Shown here: positions 17,175 through 26,874 of the stretch, one piece after another
Layout of the letters: every line of letters starts with the position of its first letter
How positions within the stretch are numbered: position 1 is the first letter of the stretch
NCBI RefSeq assembly: GCF_051200825.1
Contig: NZ_CP195158.1
Location: 2,480,001 to 2,544,000, forward strand
Length of the DNA: 64,000 nt
Direction of reading: 5' to 3'
Source of the DNA: Formosa sp030427735
Lineage (GTDB): Bacteria; Bacteroidota; Bacteroidia; Flavobacteriales; Flavobacteriaceae
The notes under the pieces: generated by a model
Database searches by the model: none
The model's input: only the letters and a program-made list of their open reading frames with translations
Told to the model about the DNA's origin: nothing
Position numbers and translations under genes: made by a program

Positions 17175-19721
17175 ATGGATGATAATTTTTCACCAAGAGT
17201 AAAAGATGTAATTGCTTACAGTAAAGAAGAAGCGCTACGCTTGGGCCATGATTTTATAGGTACCGAGCACCTCATGTTGGGCCTTTTAAGAGACGGGCAT
17301 GGCAAAGCTATAAATATATTAAATGCTCTAGATATCGACTTAAACCACCTAAGACGAAAAGTAGAAATTTTAAGCCCTGCAAACCCAACACTTACTGCAA
17401 CTTCTAACGAAAAAAGAAATTTGCACCTTACCAGACAAGCAGAACGCGCTTTAAAAACAACGTTTTTAGAAGCCAAATTATTTCAGAGTAATTCTATAAA
17501 TACCGCACACCTACTGTTGTGCATTTTAAGGAATGAAAACGATCCTACCACTAAACTGTTAAACAAACTTAGGGTAGATTATGATAACGTTAAAGAACAA
17601 TTTAAATTTATGATTACAAACGACGACAACTATATAGAACCTAAAGCCGAATCGTTTCAAGACGACAGCGGTAGCGACGACGATGCTACAAAAGACAATT
17701 TATTTAACTCGCCTACAGGTAAGACTAACAAAAAATCTAAAACTCCTGTTTTAGATAATTTCGGACGCGACTTAACAGCTATGGCCGAAGAAGGCAAACT
17801 CGATCCCGTGGTAGGCCGCGAAAAAGAAATTGAACGTGTATCGCAAATTTTAAGCCGTCGCAAAAAAAACAATCCACTTTTAATAGGTGAGCCTGGAGTT
17901 GGTAAATCGGCCATTGCAGAAGGCTTAGCCAACAGAATTGTTAAGCGTAAAGTATCCCGTATCTTGTTTAACAAACGTGTGGTTACTTTAGACCTAGCAA
18001 GCCTTGTGGCCGGAACTAAATATCGCGGACAGTTTGAAGAACGCATGAAGGCTGTGATGAACGAGTTAGAAAAGAACGACGATATTATACTATTTATAGA
18101 CGAGATTCACACCATAGTAGGTGCTGGTGGCGCCACAGGAAGTTTAGATGCTTCAAACATGTTTAAACCTGCTCTAGCGAGAGGCGAAATTCAATGTGTT
18201 GGTGCTACAACATTAGACGAGTACAGACAATACATCGAAAAAGATGGCGCTCTGGAACGTCGTTTTCAGAAAGTAATTGTAGAGCCTACAAGTGTTGAAG
18301 AGACTATAGAAATCTTAAACAACATAAAAGATAAATACGAAAGTCACCATAACGTAGACTATACACCTGAGGCTATTGAGGCCTGTGTAAAATTAACCAA
18401 TCGTTATATGACCGATCGCTTTTTACCAGACAAAGCTATTGATGCCTTAGACGAAGCTGGTTCTCGAGTACACATTACCAACATTAATGTTCCTAAACAA
18501 ATTATAGAACTTGAAAAAGAGCTCGAAAAAGTTAAGGAAACTAAAACTTCTGTAGTTAAAAAACAGAAATACGAAGAGGCCGCTAAACTAAGAGACGACG
18601 AAAAACGTCTGGAAAAAGAATTGGCAGTGGCTCAAGAAAAATGGGAGGAAGAAACCAAACAACATCGTGAGATCGTAACCGAAGACAATGTTGCCGATGT
18701 CGTATCTATGATGACAGGAATTCCTGTAAACAGAATTGCACAAACAGAAAGCAACAAACTGGCACAGTTACCAGAACTTATTAAAGGAAAAGTAATAGGT
18801 CAGGATGAAGCCGTAGCCAAAGTCGTAAAAGCCATTCAGCGTAATCGTGCCGGACTTAAAGACCCAAATAAACCAATTGGTTCGTTTATCTTTTTAGGCC
18901 AAACAGGAGTCGGAAAAACACAATTAGCCAAAGTATTGGCCAAACAATTATTCGACAGCGAAGATGCCTTGGTTAGAATAGACATGAGCGAATACATGGA
19001 AAAATTCGCCATTTCGAGATTGGTTGGTGCGCCTCCTGGATACGTAGGTTACGAAGAAGGCGGACAATTAACCGAAAAAATTCGTCGTAAACCTTACGCT
19101 GTTGTGCTTCTTGATGAAATTGAAAAAGCACATCCAGATGTATTCAATATGCTATTACAAGTTTTAGACGACGGTTATTTAACCGATAGTTTAGGCCGAA
19201 AAATAGACTTCAGAAATACTATCATAATCATGACATCCAATATTGGTGCCCGTAAATTAAAAGATTTTGGTACTGGTATAGGTTTTGGAACAGCGTCTCA
19301 AAAAGCACAGGAAGACGCCAATACCAGAAGCGTTATAGAAAATGCACTTAAAAAAGCATTTGCACCAGAGTTTTTAAATAGAATTGACGATGTTATTGTA
19401 TTTAACTCGCTTGAGCGCGAAGACTTGAACAAGATTATTAGAATAGAATTAGAAAAACTATTAGTACGCATTAAAGATTTAGGCTACGATTTACATCTAA
19501 CAGAAAAAGCTACGAACTTTATTGCCGAAAAAGGTTTCGATAAACAATACGGCGCAAGACCATTAAAACGTGCTATTCAAAAATATATTGAAGATGCGCT
19601 TGCCGAAGAAATCATTACTGCTAAAATTCATGAAGGCGATACCATAAAAATGGATTTAGACGAAGCAGAACAAGAACTCACAATTACGATTGAAAAAACG
19701 GAAAAACCAACAGAATCGTAA
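17175..19721 (+). CDS. clpC: ATP-dependent Clp protease ATP-binding subunit ClpC
   Basis: 848 residues. Two Clp N repeats lie at about 1-150 (FSPRVKDVIAYSKEEALRLG, GTEHLMLGLL). AAA1 has Walker A GEPGVGKS near 238 and LFIDEIHTI; a short middle domain with a UVR-like motif (QKYEEAAKLRDDEKRLEKEL) is near 470-490; AAA2 has GQTGVGKT near 574 and VVLLDEIEKAHPDVFNMLLQ. The small middle domain with a UVR motif separates it from ClpB. It unfolds substrates for ClpP, encoded elsewhere, or acts as a chaperone; cytoplasmic. It stands alone with its own terminator and is divergent from gyrA. Confidence 0.95.
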   Translation: MDDNFSPRVKDVIAYSKEEALRLGHDFIGTEHLMLGLLRDGHGKAINILNALDIDLNHLRRKVEILSPANPTLTATSNEKRNLHLTRQAERALKTTFLEAKLFQSNSINTAHLLLCILRNENDPTTKLLNKLRVDYDNVKEQFKFMITNDDNYIEPKAESFQDDSGSDDDATKDNLFNSPTGKTNKKSKTPVLDNFGRDLTAMAEEGKLDPVVGREKEIERVSQILSRRKKNNPLLIGEPGVGKSAIAEGLANRIVKRKVSRILFNKRVVTLDLASLVAGTKYRGQFEERMKAVMNELEKNDDIILFIDEIHTIVGAGGATGSLDASNMFKPALARGEIQCVGATTLDEYRQYIEKDGALERRFQKVIVEPTSVEETIEILNNIKDKYESHHNVDYTPEAIEACVKLTNRYMTDRFLPDKAIDALDEAGSRVHITNINVPKQIIELEKELEKVKETKTSVVKKQKYEEAAKLRDDEKRLEKELAVAQEKWEEETKQHREIVTEDNVADVVSMMTGIPVNRIAQTESNKLAQLPELIKGKVIGQDEAVAKVVKAIQRNRAGLKDPNKPIGSFIFLGQTGVGKTQLAKVLAKQLFDSEDALVRIDMSEYMEKFAISRLVGAPPGYVGYEEGGQLTEKIRRKPYAVVLLDEIEKAHPDVFNMLLQVLDDGYLTDSLGRKIDFRNTIIIMTSNIGARKLKDFGTGIGFGTASQKAQEDANTRSVIENALKKAFAPEFLNRIDDVIVFNSLEREDLNKIIRIELEKLLVRIKDLGYDLHLTEKATNFIAEKGFDKQYGARPLKRAIQKYIEDALAEEIITAKIHEGDTIKMDLDEAEQELTITIEKTEKPTES

Positions 19722-19747
19722 TTATATAAACGTTTTAAAAGTAAAAA

Positions 19748-19782
19748 ATCCCAGTAAAATTATTTTACTGGGATTTTTTTAT
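19748..19782. terminator. Bidirectional terminator between clpC and hutH
   Basis: ATCCCAGTAAAA and TTTTACTGGGAT form a 12-bp perfect stem with A-run before and T-run after, 27 bp past the clpC stop. It can also serve hutH, whose stop is 102 bp away on the other strand. Confidence 0.9.
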
Positions 19783-19883
19783 GTCTTAAATAGCAAACAA
19801 ACGCAACTGCTTCTATTACAATTCACAAGACCCTTTACACAAATAGCTGAAACTTCAAATAACGTCTTTAATACATTATTTTT

Positions 19884-21395
19884 TTAATGAAACAACTCTT
19901 CAGAATCCACACTTAAATGTTCCAAAAACTGAATAGAGTTTTCGATATCTTCATGTAAAATTCTATCATCGGTTACAAATGGTACTTCTTCTCTGTACAC
20001 ACTCAATAACGACTCTATAAACGGCGACGATTTTAACGGCGCTCTTAATTGTAAAGCTTGCGAGGCGTTAAATAATTCTATTGCCAAAATACGCTCTACA
20101 TTATTTACCAGAGTAAATGCCTGCGTAGCTGCATTGGCTCCCATACTCACATGGTCTTCTTGCCCGTTACTAGACACAATACTATCTACACTAGCAGGAG
20201 TTGCCAATTGCTTATTTGTACTTACAATACTAGCTGCTGTATATTGCGGAATCATAAATCCGGAATTTAATCCAGGATTATTAACCAAAAAGGCTGGCAA
20301 GCCTCGTAAACCAGAAACCAATTGAAATGTTCTACGTTCGGAAATATTCCCCAACTCCGCCATAGCGATCTTTAAATAATCTAAAGCTAAAGCTAAAGGC
20401 TGGCCATGAAAATTACCTCCAGAAATAATTTCGTCTTCTTTTGCAAAAATATTTGGGTTATCTGTTACAGCATTAATTTCGGTTTTAAAAGTGCGCGCTA
20501 CAAAGTCTAAAGTATCTTTAGTAGCACCATGTACCTGTGGTATACATCTAAATGAATACGGATCCTGTACGTGTTGCTTTTCCTGCACAATTAGTTCGCT
20601 ATCTTCTAAAAATTCACGCACACGTTCTGCAGTTTTTAACTGTCCGTTATGCGGTCTAGCCAAATGCACTAAAGCATTAAACGGTTCTATTCTGCCATCA
20701 AAAGCCTCTAAAGAAATACTTCCTATTACATCGGCTAAATACGATAATTTATAAGATTTCAATAATAGATGTACTCCATACGCACTCATAAACTGCGTTC
20801 CGTTTAACAACGCCAAGCCTTCTTTAGATCGTAATGTAATAGGCTCCCAACCAAAAGTTTCCATCACCTCTTTAGCGGCAATAATCTGCCCTTTATAAAC
20901 CACCTCGCCCTTACCCAATAAAGGCAAAGACAAATGTGCTAACGGTGCTAAATCGCCAGAAGCCCCCAAAGACCCTTGCGTATACACTACCGGGAAAATA
21001 TCGTTATTATAAAATGCTACAAGCCTGTTTACGGTTTCTAATTGCACCCCACTATGGCCGTAACTTAACGATTGTATTTTAAACAACAACATAAGTTTTA
21101 CAACCTCTACTGGTACAACTTCGCCAGTACCACAAGCATGCGACATAACTAAATTCTCCTGTAATTTAGTTAGGTTTTCTCTAGAAATTTTAACGTTATA
21201 CAACGAACCAAATCCGGTATTAATACCGTAAATAGGAGTAGTCTGGGCTTTCATTTTTTCATCTAAATACGTCCGGCAATCTGTAATATTTTTTACAGCT
21301 TCGTCGGATAATTTAAGACGAATATTATCTGATATTAGCTCTTGTATTTTTGATAAATCTAAAGTTTCAGACGATATATAATGATAATCTTGCAT
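19884..21395 (-). CDS. hutH: Histidine ammonia-lyase
   Basis: 503 residues from ATG at 21395 (MQDYHYISSETLDLS); the upstream TTG extension would add an unconserved stretch. The Ala-Ser-Gly triad that cyclises to the MIO cofactor is in GSLGASGDLAPLAHLSLPLL at about residues 142-144, and NPNIF, GGNFHGQPLALALD and the SSNGQEDHVSMG segment are family landmarks. The enzyme converts histidine to urocanate and ammonia. Other MIO lyases (tyrosine, phenylalanine) share the fold, but length and motifs fit HutH. No hutU, hutI or hutG lies next to it, so the rest of the pathway must be elsewhere. Confidence 0.9.
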   Translation of the reverse strand: MQDYHYISSETLDLSKIQELISDNIRLKLSDEAVKNITDCRTYLDEKMKAQTTPIYGINTGFGSLYNVKISRENLTKLQENLVMSHACGTGEVVPVEVVKLMLLFKIQSLSYGHSGVQLETVNRLVAFYNNDIFPVVYTQGSLGASGDLAPLAHLSLPLLGKGEVVYKGQIIAAKEVMETFGWEPITLRSKEGLALLNGTQFMSAYGVHLLLKSYKLSYLADVIGSISLEAFDGRIEPFNALVHLARPHNGQLKTAERVREFLEDSELIVQEKQHVQDPYSFRCIPQVHGATKDTLDFVARTFKTEINAVTDNPNIFAKEDEIISGGNFHGQPLALALDYLKIAMAELGNISERRTFQLVSGLRGLPAFLVNNPGLNSGFMIPQYTAASIVSTNKQLATPASVDSIVSSNGQEDHVSMGANAATQAFTLVNNVERILAIELFNASQALQLRAPLKSSPFIESLLSVYREEVPFVTDDRILHEDIENSIQFLEHLSVDSEELFH

Positions 21396-21485
21396 AACAA
21401 TAAGGTATTGGGGCGCAAAATTCACCATTATTATTAAATAAAACAAACAATTGTAATTAATTAATCATTTATCGACTTAATCTCT

Positions 21486-21493
21486 TATTTTTG
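21486..21493 (+). promoter_or_regulatory. Candidate -7 element for the TlpA-like gene
   Basis: TATTTTTG matches TAnnTTTG exactly. It ends 21 bases before the ATG at 21515 and overlaps the TTG at 21491 that could open a longer frame, which argues for the ATG as the true start. Confidence 0.55.
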
Positions 21494-21514
21494 AAAAAAC
21501 TAAATGTACACAAC

Positions 21515-22549
21515 ATGAAAAAAACACTTATTGCTATTGGCGCATTAAGCATTATTGCTTGCCAGCAAGCCCCTAAAGAAGTTAAAGATTACGTAACATT
21601 TTCTGGAAAAATCACCAACCAAAATAGCGATTCTTTAATGGTTAGAAGCAGAACATATTCTAAAACCATCAAAGTGAATCAGGATGGTACTTTTAAAGAC
21701 ACTCTAAAAGTAGAAGCTGGACTTTATAATATATTCGATGGTTCGGAATCGTCTACCGTATTTTTGAAAAACGGCTACGACCTTAACTTAACTTTAGACA
21801 CTAAGCAATTTGACGAAACGATTACTTATACTGGTGAAGGAGCAGAAAACAGTAACTTTTTGGCCGAAAAATCATTATTGGAAGAAAAACTTTTAGATCA
21901 AGATTTTTCGTCGATGGACATGGCCGCTTTAGATGCCAAGTTTAACGAAATAGAGACCGAATTAAATCAATTTTACAGTTCCAAAACCGATATAGACTCC
22001 CTTGCTATTACACCATTTTCTAGTAACGTGTCTCGCATGATGGAAGGCACTAAAAAATACTACGCCAACACCATTATGTTAAAACAGGAAATGACAGGAA
22101 ACCCTTCTCCTATTTTTACAGACTACGAAAATATTGATGGCAGTAAAACTTCTTTAAGCGATTTAAAAGGGAAATATGTATATATAGATGTTTGGGCAAC
22201 TTGGTGCGGACCTTGTAAAGCAGAAATTCCATCGTTAAAAGCTTTAGAAAAAGAATACCACGGTAAAAACATTGCCTTTGTAAGCCTGTCTGTAGATGAC
22301 GACAGAACACATGGTGGTTCTTGGGATAAAGCCAAAGAAGATTGGAAAGCCATGGTTACCGAAAAAGAATTAGGCGGCATACAAATAATGGCTCCAGAAG
22401 GCTGGAAATCGCAATTCGTTCAAGATTATAAAATTACCGGTATTCCTAGATTCATTTTAATAGATCCTGCTGGTAATGTTGTAGACCCAAGCGCCCCAAG
22501 ACCGTCGGATAATAAAATTAAAGATGTTTTTAATGCCTTGAGTATTTAA
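21515..22549 (+). CDS. TlpA/thioredoxin-family thiol-disulphide oxidoreductase lipoprotein
   Basis: 344 residues from ATG at 21515, giving a lipoprotein signal MKKTLIAIGALSIIACQQ with the lipid-bearing Cys at 17. An N-terminal DUF4369-like beta domain (about 25-115) and a helical linker precede a thioredoxin fold at about 205-344 with YIDVWATWCGPCKAEIP; the CxxC pair is WCGPC. The cis-proline region reads TGIPRFILID. Such envelope proteins reduce or rearrange disulphides in exported proteins. The substrate is unknown; the cysteine-rich adhesin at 1640 is one possible client of envelope thiol enzymes, though nothing links them directly. Single-gene unit with a terminator behind it. Confidence 0.88.
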   Translation: MKKTLIAIGALSIIACQQAPKEVKDYVTFSGKITNQNSDSLMVRSRTYSKTIKVNQDGTFKDTLKVEAGLYNIFDGSESSTVFLKNGYDLNLTLDTKQFDETITYTGEGAENSNFLAEKSLLEEKLLDQDFSSMDMAALDAKFNEIETELNQFYSSKTDIDSLAITPFSSNVSRMMEGTKKYYANTIMLKQEMTGNPSPIFTDYENIDGSKTSLSDLKGKYVYIDVWATWCGPCKAEIPSLKALEKEYHGKNIAFVSLSVDDDRTHGGSWDKAKEDWKAMVTEKELGGIQIMAPEGWKSQFVQDYKITGIPRFILIDPAGNVVDPSAPRPSDNKIKDVFNALSI

Positions 22550-22573
22550 ATCCGAACTTCTCCATAATTCAAT

Positions 22574-22607
22574 AAAAAAAGGAGTATAAATTATACTCCT
22601 TTTTTTA
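22574..22607. terminator. Bidirectional terminator
   Basis: AGGAGTATAA and TTATACTCCT form a 10-bp stem flanked by an A-run and a T-run of seven, serving the convergent TlpA-like and DUF2167 genes. Confidence 0.88.
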
Positions 22608-22624
22608 TTTAGTAAAACTAAGTA

Positions 22625-23527
22625 TTAAACTTCTGTTTCTTTGGTTTTACTACCAAACAAACGCTTCCTAAAGCCACTGAACAATGCCACAGCCCCAATA
22701 GCTATTACTTTCCAGAATTTTAAAAGAAGTGCAAAAAATCCTGCTTTAGCCAAAACTTTACCAGCTATAAGCCCTCCTATCCCATAGGCTGCAACTTCAT
22801 CAAAATCAGGATTAAAATCTGCGTAACGATTTCCCTCTGAAAATTTTACACTCTGAAGAATTTGATCTCTATCTTGATTAAACATTTCTAACACACCAAT
22901 ATCTCCAATAGCATTCAAATTAAGATATCCTTTACGACCTAATACTCTAATATTATAGTTTAAAGTATTGACTTCTGCTCCTTCAAAATGAATTTCTTTA
23001 GCCCAATGCAGCTTTTTATTTACATTATCATAATATGGTGCAGAGGCCCATCCTACCAGCTCCATTTCACTATACCCTTGCGCCATACGCTCTGGATTAT
23101 TTGCCTTTATATCTTCTTTCATTTCTTCCAAAAGCTCATCATAATCCAAATCCTCTGCATCTTCATCCTCAATATAACCTTCCTCAGAATAACCTATCTC
23201 TACACAATAAGTAAAATTATCACTAAGGGGGAACACATCTTCGGGAAATAATAATCCTAATGTTTCACTTGGTGGGTTTTCCCATAACTCAGTAAGCACA
23301 TAATTACTTTGTTCAGGGTCTAGATATTTAAAGCCCTGAGGCACTTCTAAACTAGCAATACCTCCATTTAGTATAATGATTCCTTTTTGAAACTTAAAGG
23401 ATTTATTAATACTGTCCGTATAAAACTTTACAGCATCCATATCAAATGAAGTTGTATCAGTTTCTGATTGGGAATATCCCGTTTGCAATAACATTAAAAA
23501 ACAAAGGTTAAATAGAATCTTTTTCAT
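22625..23527 (-). CDS. DUF2167 family membrane-anchored protein
   Basis: 300 residues. Signal peptide MKKILFNLCFLMLLQTGYSQ, a periplasmic domain beginning with GIASLEVPQGFKYLDPEQSN, and a C-terminal part with YADFNPDFDEVAAYGIGGLIAGKVLAKAGFF followed by one hydrophobic segment (about 265-285) and a basic tail. This layout is typical of DUF2167, a family of uncharacterised inner-membrane proteins. A very acidic patch is present at about 115-135 (GYIEDEDAEDLDYDELLEEM). No enzyme motif is known for the family. Monocistronic, convergent with the TlpA-like gene. Confidence 0.85.
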   Translation of the reverse strand: MKKILFNLCFLMLLQTGYSQSETDTTSFDMDAVKFYTDSINKSFKFQKGIIILNGGIASLEVPQGFKYLDPEQSNYVLTELWENPPSETLGLLFPEDVFPLSDNFTYCVEIGYSEEGYIEDEDAEDLDYDELLEEMKEDIKANNPERMAQGYSEMELVGWASAPYYDNVNKKLHWAKEIHFEGAEVNTLNYNIRVLGRKGYLNLNAIGDIGVLEMFNQDRDQILQSVKFSEGNRYADFNPDFDEVAAYGIGGLIAGKVLAKAGFFALLLKFWKVIAIGAVALFSGFRKRLFGSKTKETEV

Positions 23528-23657
23528 GATTTAAGGATAAGGTTAGTTAAAATTAAAGAGCAGAAATATAAAGAATAATGCTTTTCAATTCCCTAAAAAA
23601 CCTTAAAAAAATAAAGAAAATATTTAACTAAAAACAATAACACTATAGTTATCAAAA

Positions 23658-25565
23658 CTATAACACACCATCCATAATCTCTTGAACACATTCTGGATTT
23701 AACAAAGTACTGGTATCGCCTAAATTACTAATATCTTTACTTGCTATTTTCCTTAAAATGCGACGCATTATTTTTCCTGAGCGTGTTTTAGGCAAGCCGT
23801 TGGTAAATTGTATTTTATCTAATTTGGCTATAGCTCCAACACGATCTGTAATGACCTGATTAATTTCCTTTCTTAAATTATCCTGATTTCTGGATTCTCC
23901 AGTTTCCTTTAAAGTAACATAACCATACAAGGCATTCCCTTTAACATCGTGAGGAAAACCAACTATAGCCGATTCTGCCACAGCCGGATGCTCGTTAATA
24001 GCATCTTCTATAGGCGCAGTTCCTAAATTGTGTCCAGACACGATAATAACATCGTCTACACGCCCTGTAATTCTATAATAGCCTACCTCGTCGCGCAAAG
24101 CACCATCGCCTGTAAAATACATGTTTTCGAAGGCCGAAAAATACGTGTCTTTATAGCGCTGATGATCTCCCCAAATGGTTCTGGCAATAGACGGCCAAGG
24201 AAATTTAATACATAAACGTCCATCAACTTGATTTCCTTTTATTTCCTCGCCACTTTCATCCAATAACGCTGGTTGTATTCCTGGAAACGGCAAAGTTGCA
24301 TACGTTGGTTTGGTTGGGGTTACATAAGGTAAAGGCGTAATCATAACCCCGCCTGTTTCGGTTTGCCACCACGTATCAACTATTGGGCTTTTATGCTTTC
24401 CTACATTATCGTTATACCAATGCCAAGCTTCTTCGTTTATAGGCTCGCCCACAGATCCTAATACTTTTAAAGAGGATAAATCGTGTTTTTCTACAAATTC
24501 TATATTTTGCTTCCCTAGAGCGCGAATAGCTGTTGGTGCTGTATAAAACTGATTAACTTTATGTTTTTCTACAATTTCCCAAAATCGTCCAAAATCTGGA
24601 TAATGTGGCACACCTTCAAACATGACTGTTGTAGCTCCATTTGCTAAGGGGCCGTAAACAATATAACTGTGTCCTGTAATCCACCCTATATCTGCTGTAC
24701 ACCAATACACATCACCATCGTGATATTGAAACACATTTTTAAAGGTATAGGCCGAATACACCATATAACCTCCCGTAGTATGCACCATACCTTTAGGTTT
24801 ACCTGTAGACCCCGAAGTATATAAAATAAACAGCGGATCTTCGGCTTCCATAATTTCTGGGGCACAGTGCACTGAAGCTTCATCTAACAGCGGTTGCAAC
24901 CACTCGTCGCGACCTGTTTTCATATTAATTTCAGCATCGATTCTATTTACAACTAGCACAGATTCTACTGTGGCACAAGATTCTAATCCGTTGTCTACAA
25001 TGCCTTTTAAATCTATCGTTTTTGCCCCTCTGTACGAGCCATCCGAAGTAATAACCATTTTACATTCGCTATCGTTAATTCTAGAGGCTAATGCCTTAGA
25101 CGAAAATCCAGCAAACACCACCGAATGTATTGCACCAATTCTGGCACAAGCTAAAAGCGATACTGCTAATTCTGGAATCATAGGCAAGTAAATACACACA
25201 CGATCGCCTTTTTTAATACCTTTAGATTTTAAAACATTAGCCATTTTACACACGCGTTCGTGTAAGTCGCTATAAGTAATATGCCGTGCTGCTTCGTCTG
25301 GGCTATTCGGCTCAAAAATAATGGCTGTTTTATCGCCTTTAGTAACCAGATGCCTATCTATACAATTTTCGGTAATATTTAATTGCGCCCCATCAAACCA
25401 TTTAATTTCTGGTTTCTTAAAATCCCACTGCAATACCTTATCCCATTTTTTACGCCACATAAAATGCTCTTCGGCAACTTCTGCCCAAAAATTTTCTGGT
25501 TCTCTAACCGACTTTCTATAGACTTGATAATACTCTTCTAAATGCTTTATATGATAATTACTCAT
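23658..25565 (-). CDS. acs: Acetyl-coenzyme A synthetase
   Basis: 635 residues, full length. ACS N-terminal cap, the AMP-binding P-loop YTSGSTGKPKGMVHTTGGY, DTWWQTETGG (adenine/acetate pocket), YFTGDGALRDEVGYYRITGR hinge, and PKTRSGKIMRRILRK with the catalytic Lys near 603, which is acetyl-regulated in Salmonella Acs. Makes acetyl-CoA from acetate, ATP and CoA in the cytoplasm. It is divergent from an AraC-type regulator and lies near a sodium:solute symporter with its DUF4212 small subunit, a recurring neighbourhood that suggests carboxylate uptake and activation. Confidence 0.96.
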   Translation of the reverse strand: MSNYHIKHLEEYYQVYRKSVREPENFWAEVAEEHFMWRKKWDKVLQWDFKKPEIKWFDGAQLNITENCIDRHLVTKGDKTAIIFEPNSPDEAARHITYSDLHERVCKMANVLKSKGIKKGDRVCIYLPMIPELAVSLLACARIGAIHSVVFAGFSSKALASRINDSECKMVITSDGSYRGAKTIDLKGIVDNGLESCATVESVLVVNRIDAEINMKTGRDEWLQPLLDEASVHCAPEIMEAEDPLFILYTSGSTGKPKGMVHTTGGYMVYSAYTFKNVFQYHDGDVYWCTADIGWITGHSYIVYGPLANGATTVMFEGVPHYPDFGRFWEIVEKHKVNQFYTAPTAIRALGKQNIEFVEKHDLSSLKVLGSVGEPINEEAWHWYNDNVGKHKSPIVDTWWQTETGGVMITPLPYVTPTKPTYATLPFPGIQPALLDESGEEIKGNQVDGRLCIKFPWPSIARTIWGDHQRYKDTYFSAFENMYFTGDGALRDEVGYYRITGRVDDVIIVSGHNLGTAPIEDAINEHPAVAESAIVGFPHDVKGNALYGYVTLKETGESRNQDNLRKEINQVITDRVGAIAKLDKIQFTNGLPKTRSGKIMRRILRKIASKDISNLGDTSTLLNPECVQEIMDGVL

Positions 25566-25971
25566 TAATTATAATTTAAGTTTTAAATCAAAATTTATAT
25601 TATGTATAAAATACACTTCTAAAATATAAAAATTAAACACATTCTATAAGTTTTTTCTACTGATAACGTAATTTCATCGCTCTAACGGACTATTCTTTAC
25701 ACGAACGAAAAACACTTTGCTTAACGAATTGTTTAATTATTATGCATTACCCCTATTTAATTCTTAAAATCTTACAATATTGTTGAAGAATCTAAAATTT
25801 TAACGGTGTTACAATAACAAATCCTCTGAGCTCAAGTTACTTAATTCCAATAATTTTTGTATTTTTGAACACCATTCTTCTATTCTTTAATATAGAATAC
25901 TGTCTTTTTTTAAGCGTATTACATGTGAATTTCACATTATAATTACGCATTTTATTTAATAATGAAACACC
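25566..25971. other. Intergenic region between acs and the AraC-type regulator
   Basis: 406 bp of AT-rich sequence between divergent genes. One exact -7 element faces the regulator (25860-25867). I see no strong inverted repeat, RNA motif or exact promoter for acs. Confidence 0.6.
25860..25867 (+). promoter_or_regulatory. Candidate -7 element for the AraC-type regulator
   Basis: TATTTTTG, exact match to TAnnTTTG, about 105 bases before the ATG, which would leave a leader of roughly 100 nt. Confidence 0.4.
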
Positions 25972-26853
25972 ATGTGTGAGAATATTCATAGAGAATTAAC
26001 TTTATTAAATCCAGACGACGTCTTTTTAATTATAAACAGACGCAAACAGAAATTTAATTTCCCTCTACATTTTCATCCAGAACTCGAACTCAATTTCATT
26101 TTAAACGGAAAAGGCATTAAACGCATTGTAGGCGACAATATTGAAGAAATTGATGATGTAGAACTGACTTTAATAGGATCGAACGTAGAACATGGCTGGG
26201 AAACCCATAAATGTACAAGTTCTGAAATAAACGAAATTACCATACAGTTTCACGATTGGTTGTTTACAGATAAACTCCTTTCTATAAAAGCTTTTAAAAC
26301 CATTAGGGATTTAATAACTAAAGCCAAAGAAGGTATTCATTTCTCGAAAGAAACAGCTCTTAAATTACAGCCTCAAATTACCGCTTTAAAAAACACTAAT
26401 TCTGTAAACGACTTCACTCAATTATTACATTTACTTGAACTTTTGGCTCAAGAGAAAGATTATCGTTTATTATCGCACAGCGACAACAAAGCCAGTGAAT
26501 TCGAGTTCAGTAAAAAGATAATGACCATTAAGGAGTATGTAGAAAAAAACTATCATACTAAAATCTCCTTAAACGAAATTTCCGAATTAGTAAATATGAG
26601 TCCAAGTTCGTTTAATCGGTTTATAAAAAAACGCACAGGAAAAACATTTATAAACTACATAAACGATTTTAGAATCATCTCTGCTACAAAATATCTTATA
26701 GATACCGACTTAACCATTAGTGAAATATCGTTTAAATGTGGCTTTAACAATATCGCTAATTTTAATAGGGTATTTAAAAGGAATAAACATATTACACCTA
26801 GTGAATTTAGACAAGAATACAGAAGTGTAAGCAGACTTGTTTCAAACAGCTAA
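25972..26853 (+). CDS. AraC family transcriptional regulator
   Basis: 293 residues. A cupin-like N-terminal sensor (about 20-110; HFHPELELNFILNGKG, a His-rich beta-barrel strand) is followed by a linker and two AraC helix-turn-helix motifs at about 185-285 (ISLNEISELVNMSPSSFNRF and LTISEISFKCGFNNIANFNR, ending ITPSEFRQEY). Cupin-AraC proteins in Bacteroidota often control sugar or carboxylate genes. Its divergent neighbour acs and the convergent symporter operon are candidate targets, by position only. It starts with ATG TGT; an ATG ten bases upstream opens a five-codon frame that ends in a stop overlapping this start. Confidence 0.9.
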   Translation: MCENIHRELTLLNPDDVFLIINRRKQKFNFPLHFHPELELNFILNGKGIKRIVGDNIEEIDDVELTLIGSNVEHGWETHKCTSSEINEITIQFHDWLFTDKLLSIKAFKTIRDLITKAKEGIHFSKETALKLQPQITALKNTNSVNDFTQLLHLLELLAQEKDYRLLSHSDNKASEFEFSKKIMTIKEYVEKNYHTKISLNEISELVNMSPSSFNRFIKKRTGKTFINYINDFRIISATKYLIDTDLTISEISFKCGFNNIANFNRVFKRNKHITPSEFRQEYRSVSRLVSNS

Positions 26854-26874
26854 ATTTCGTGAATTTCCAGATGC

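Noticed and set aside
21396..21446. N-terminal extension of HutH from a TTG
   Set aside because: The added 17 hydrophobic residues are not part of the family; ATG at 21395 gives the standard start.
21491..21514. TTG start eight codons upstream for the TlpA-like gene
   Set aside because: The TTG overlaps the -7 promoter element and the extension would bury the lipoprotein signal.
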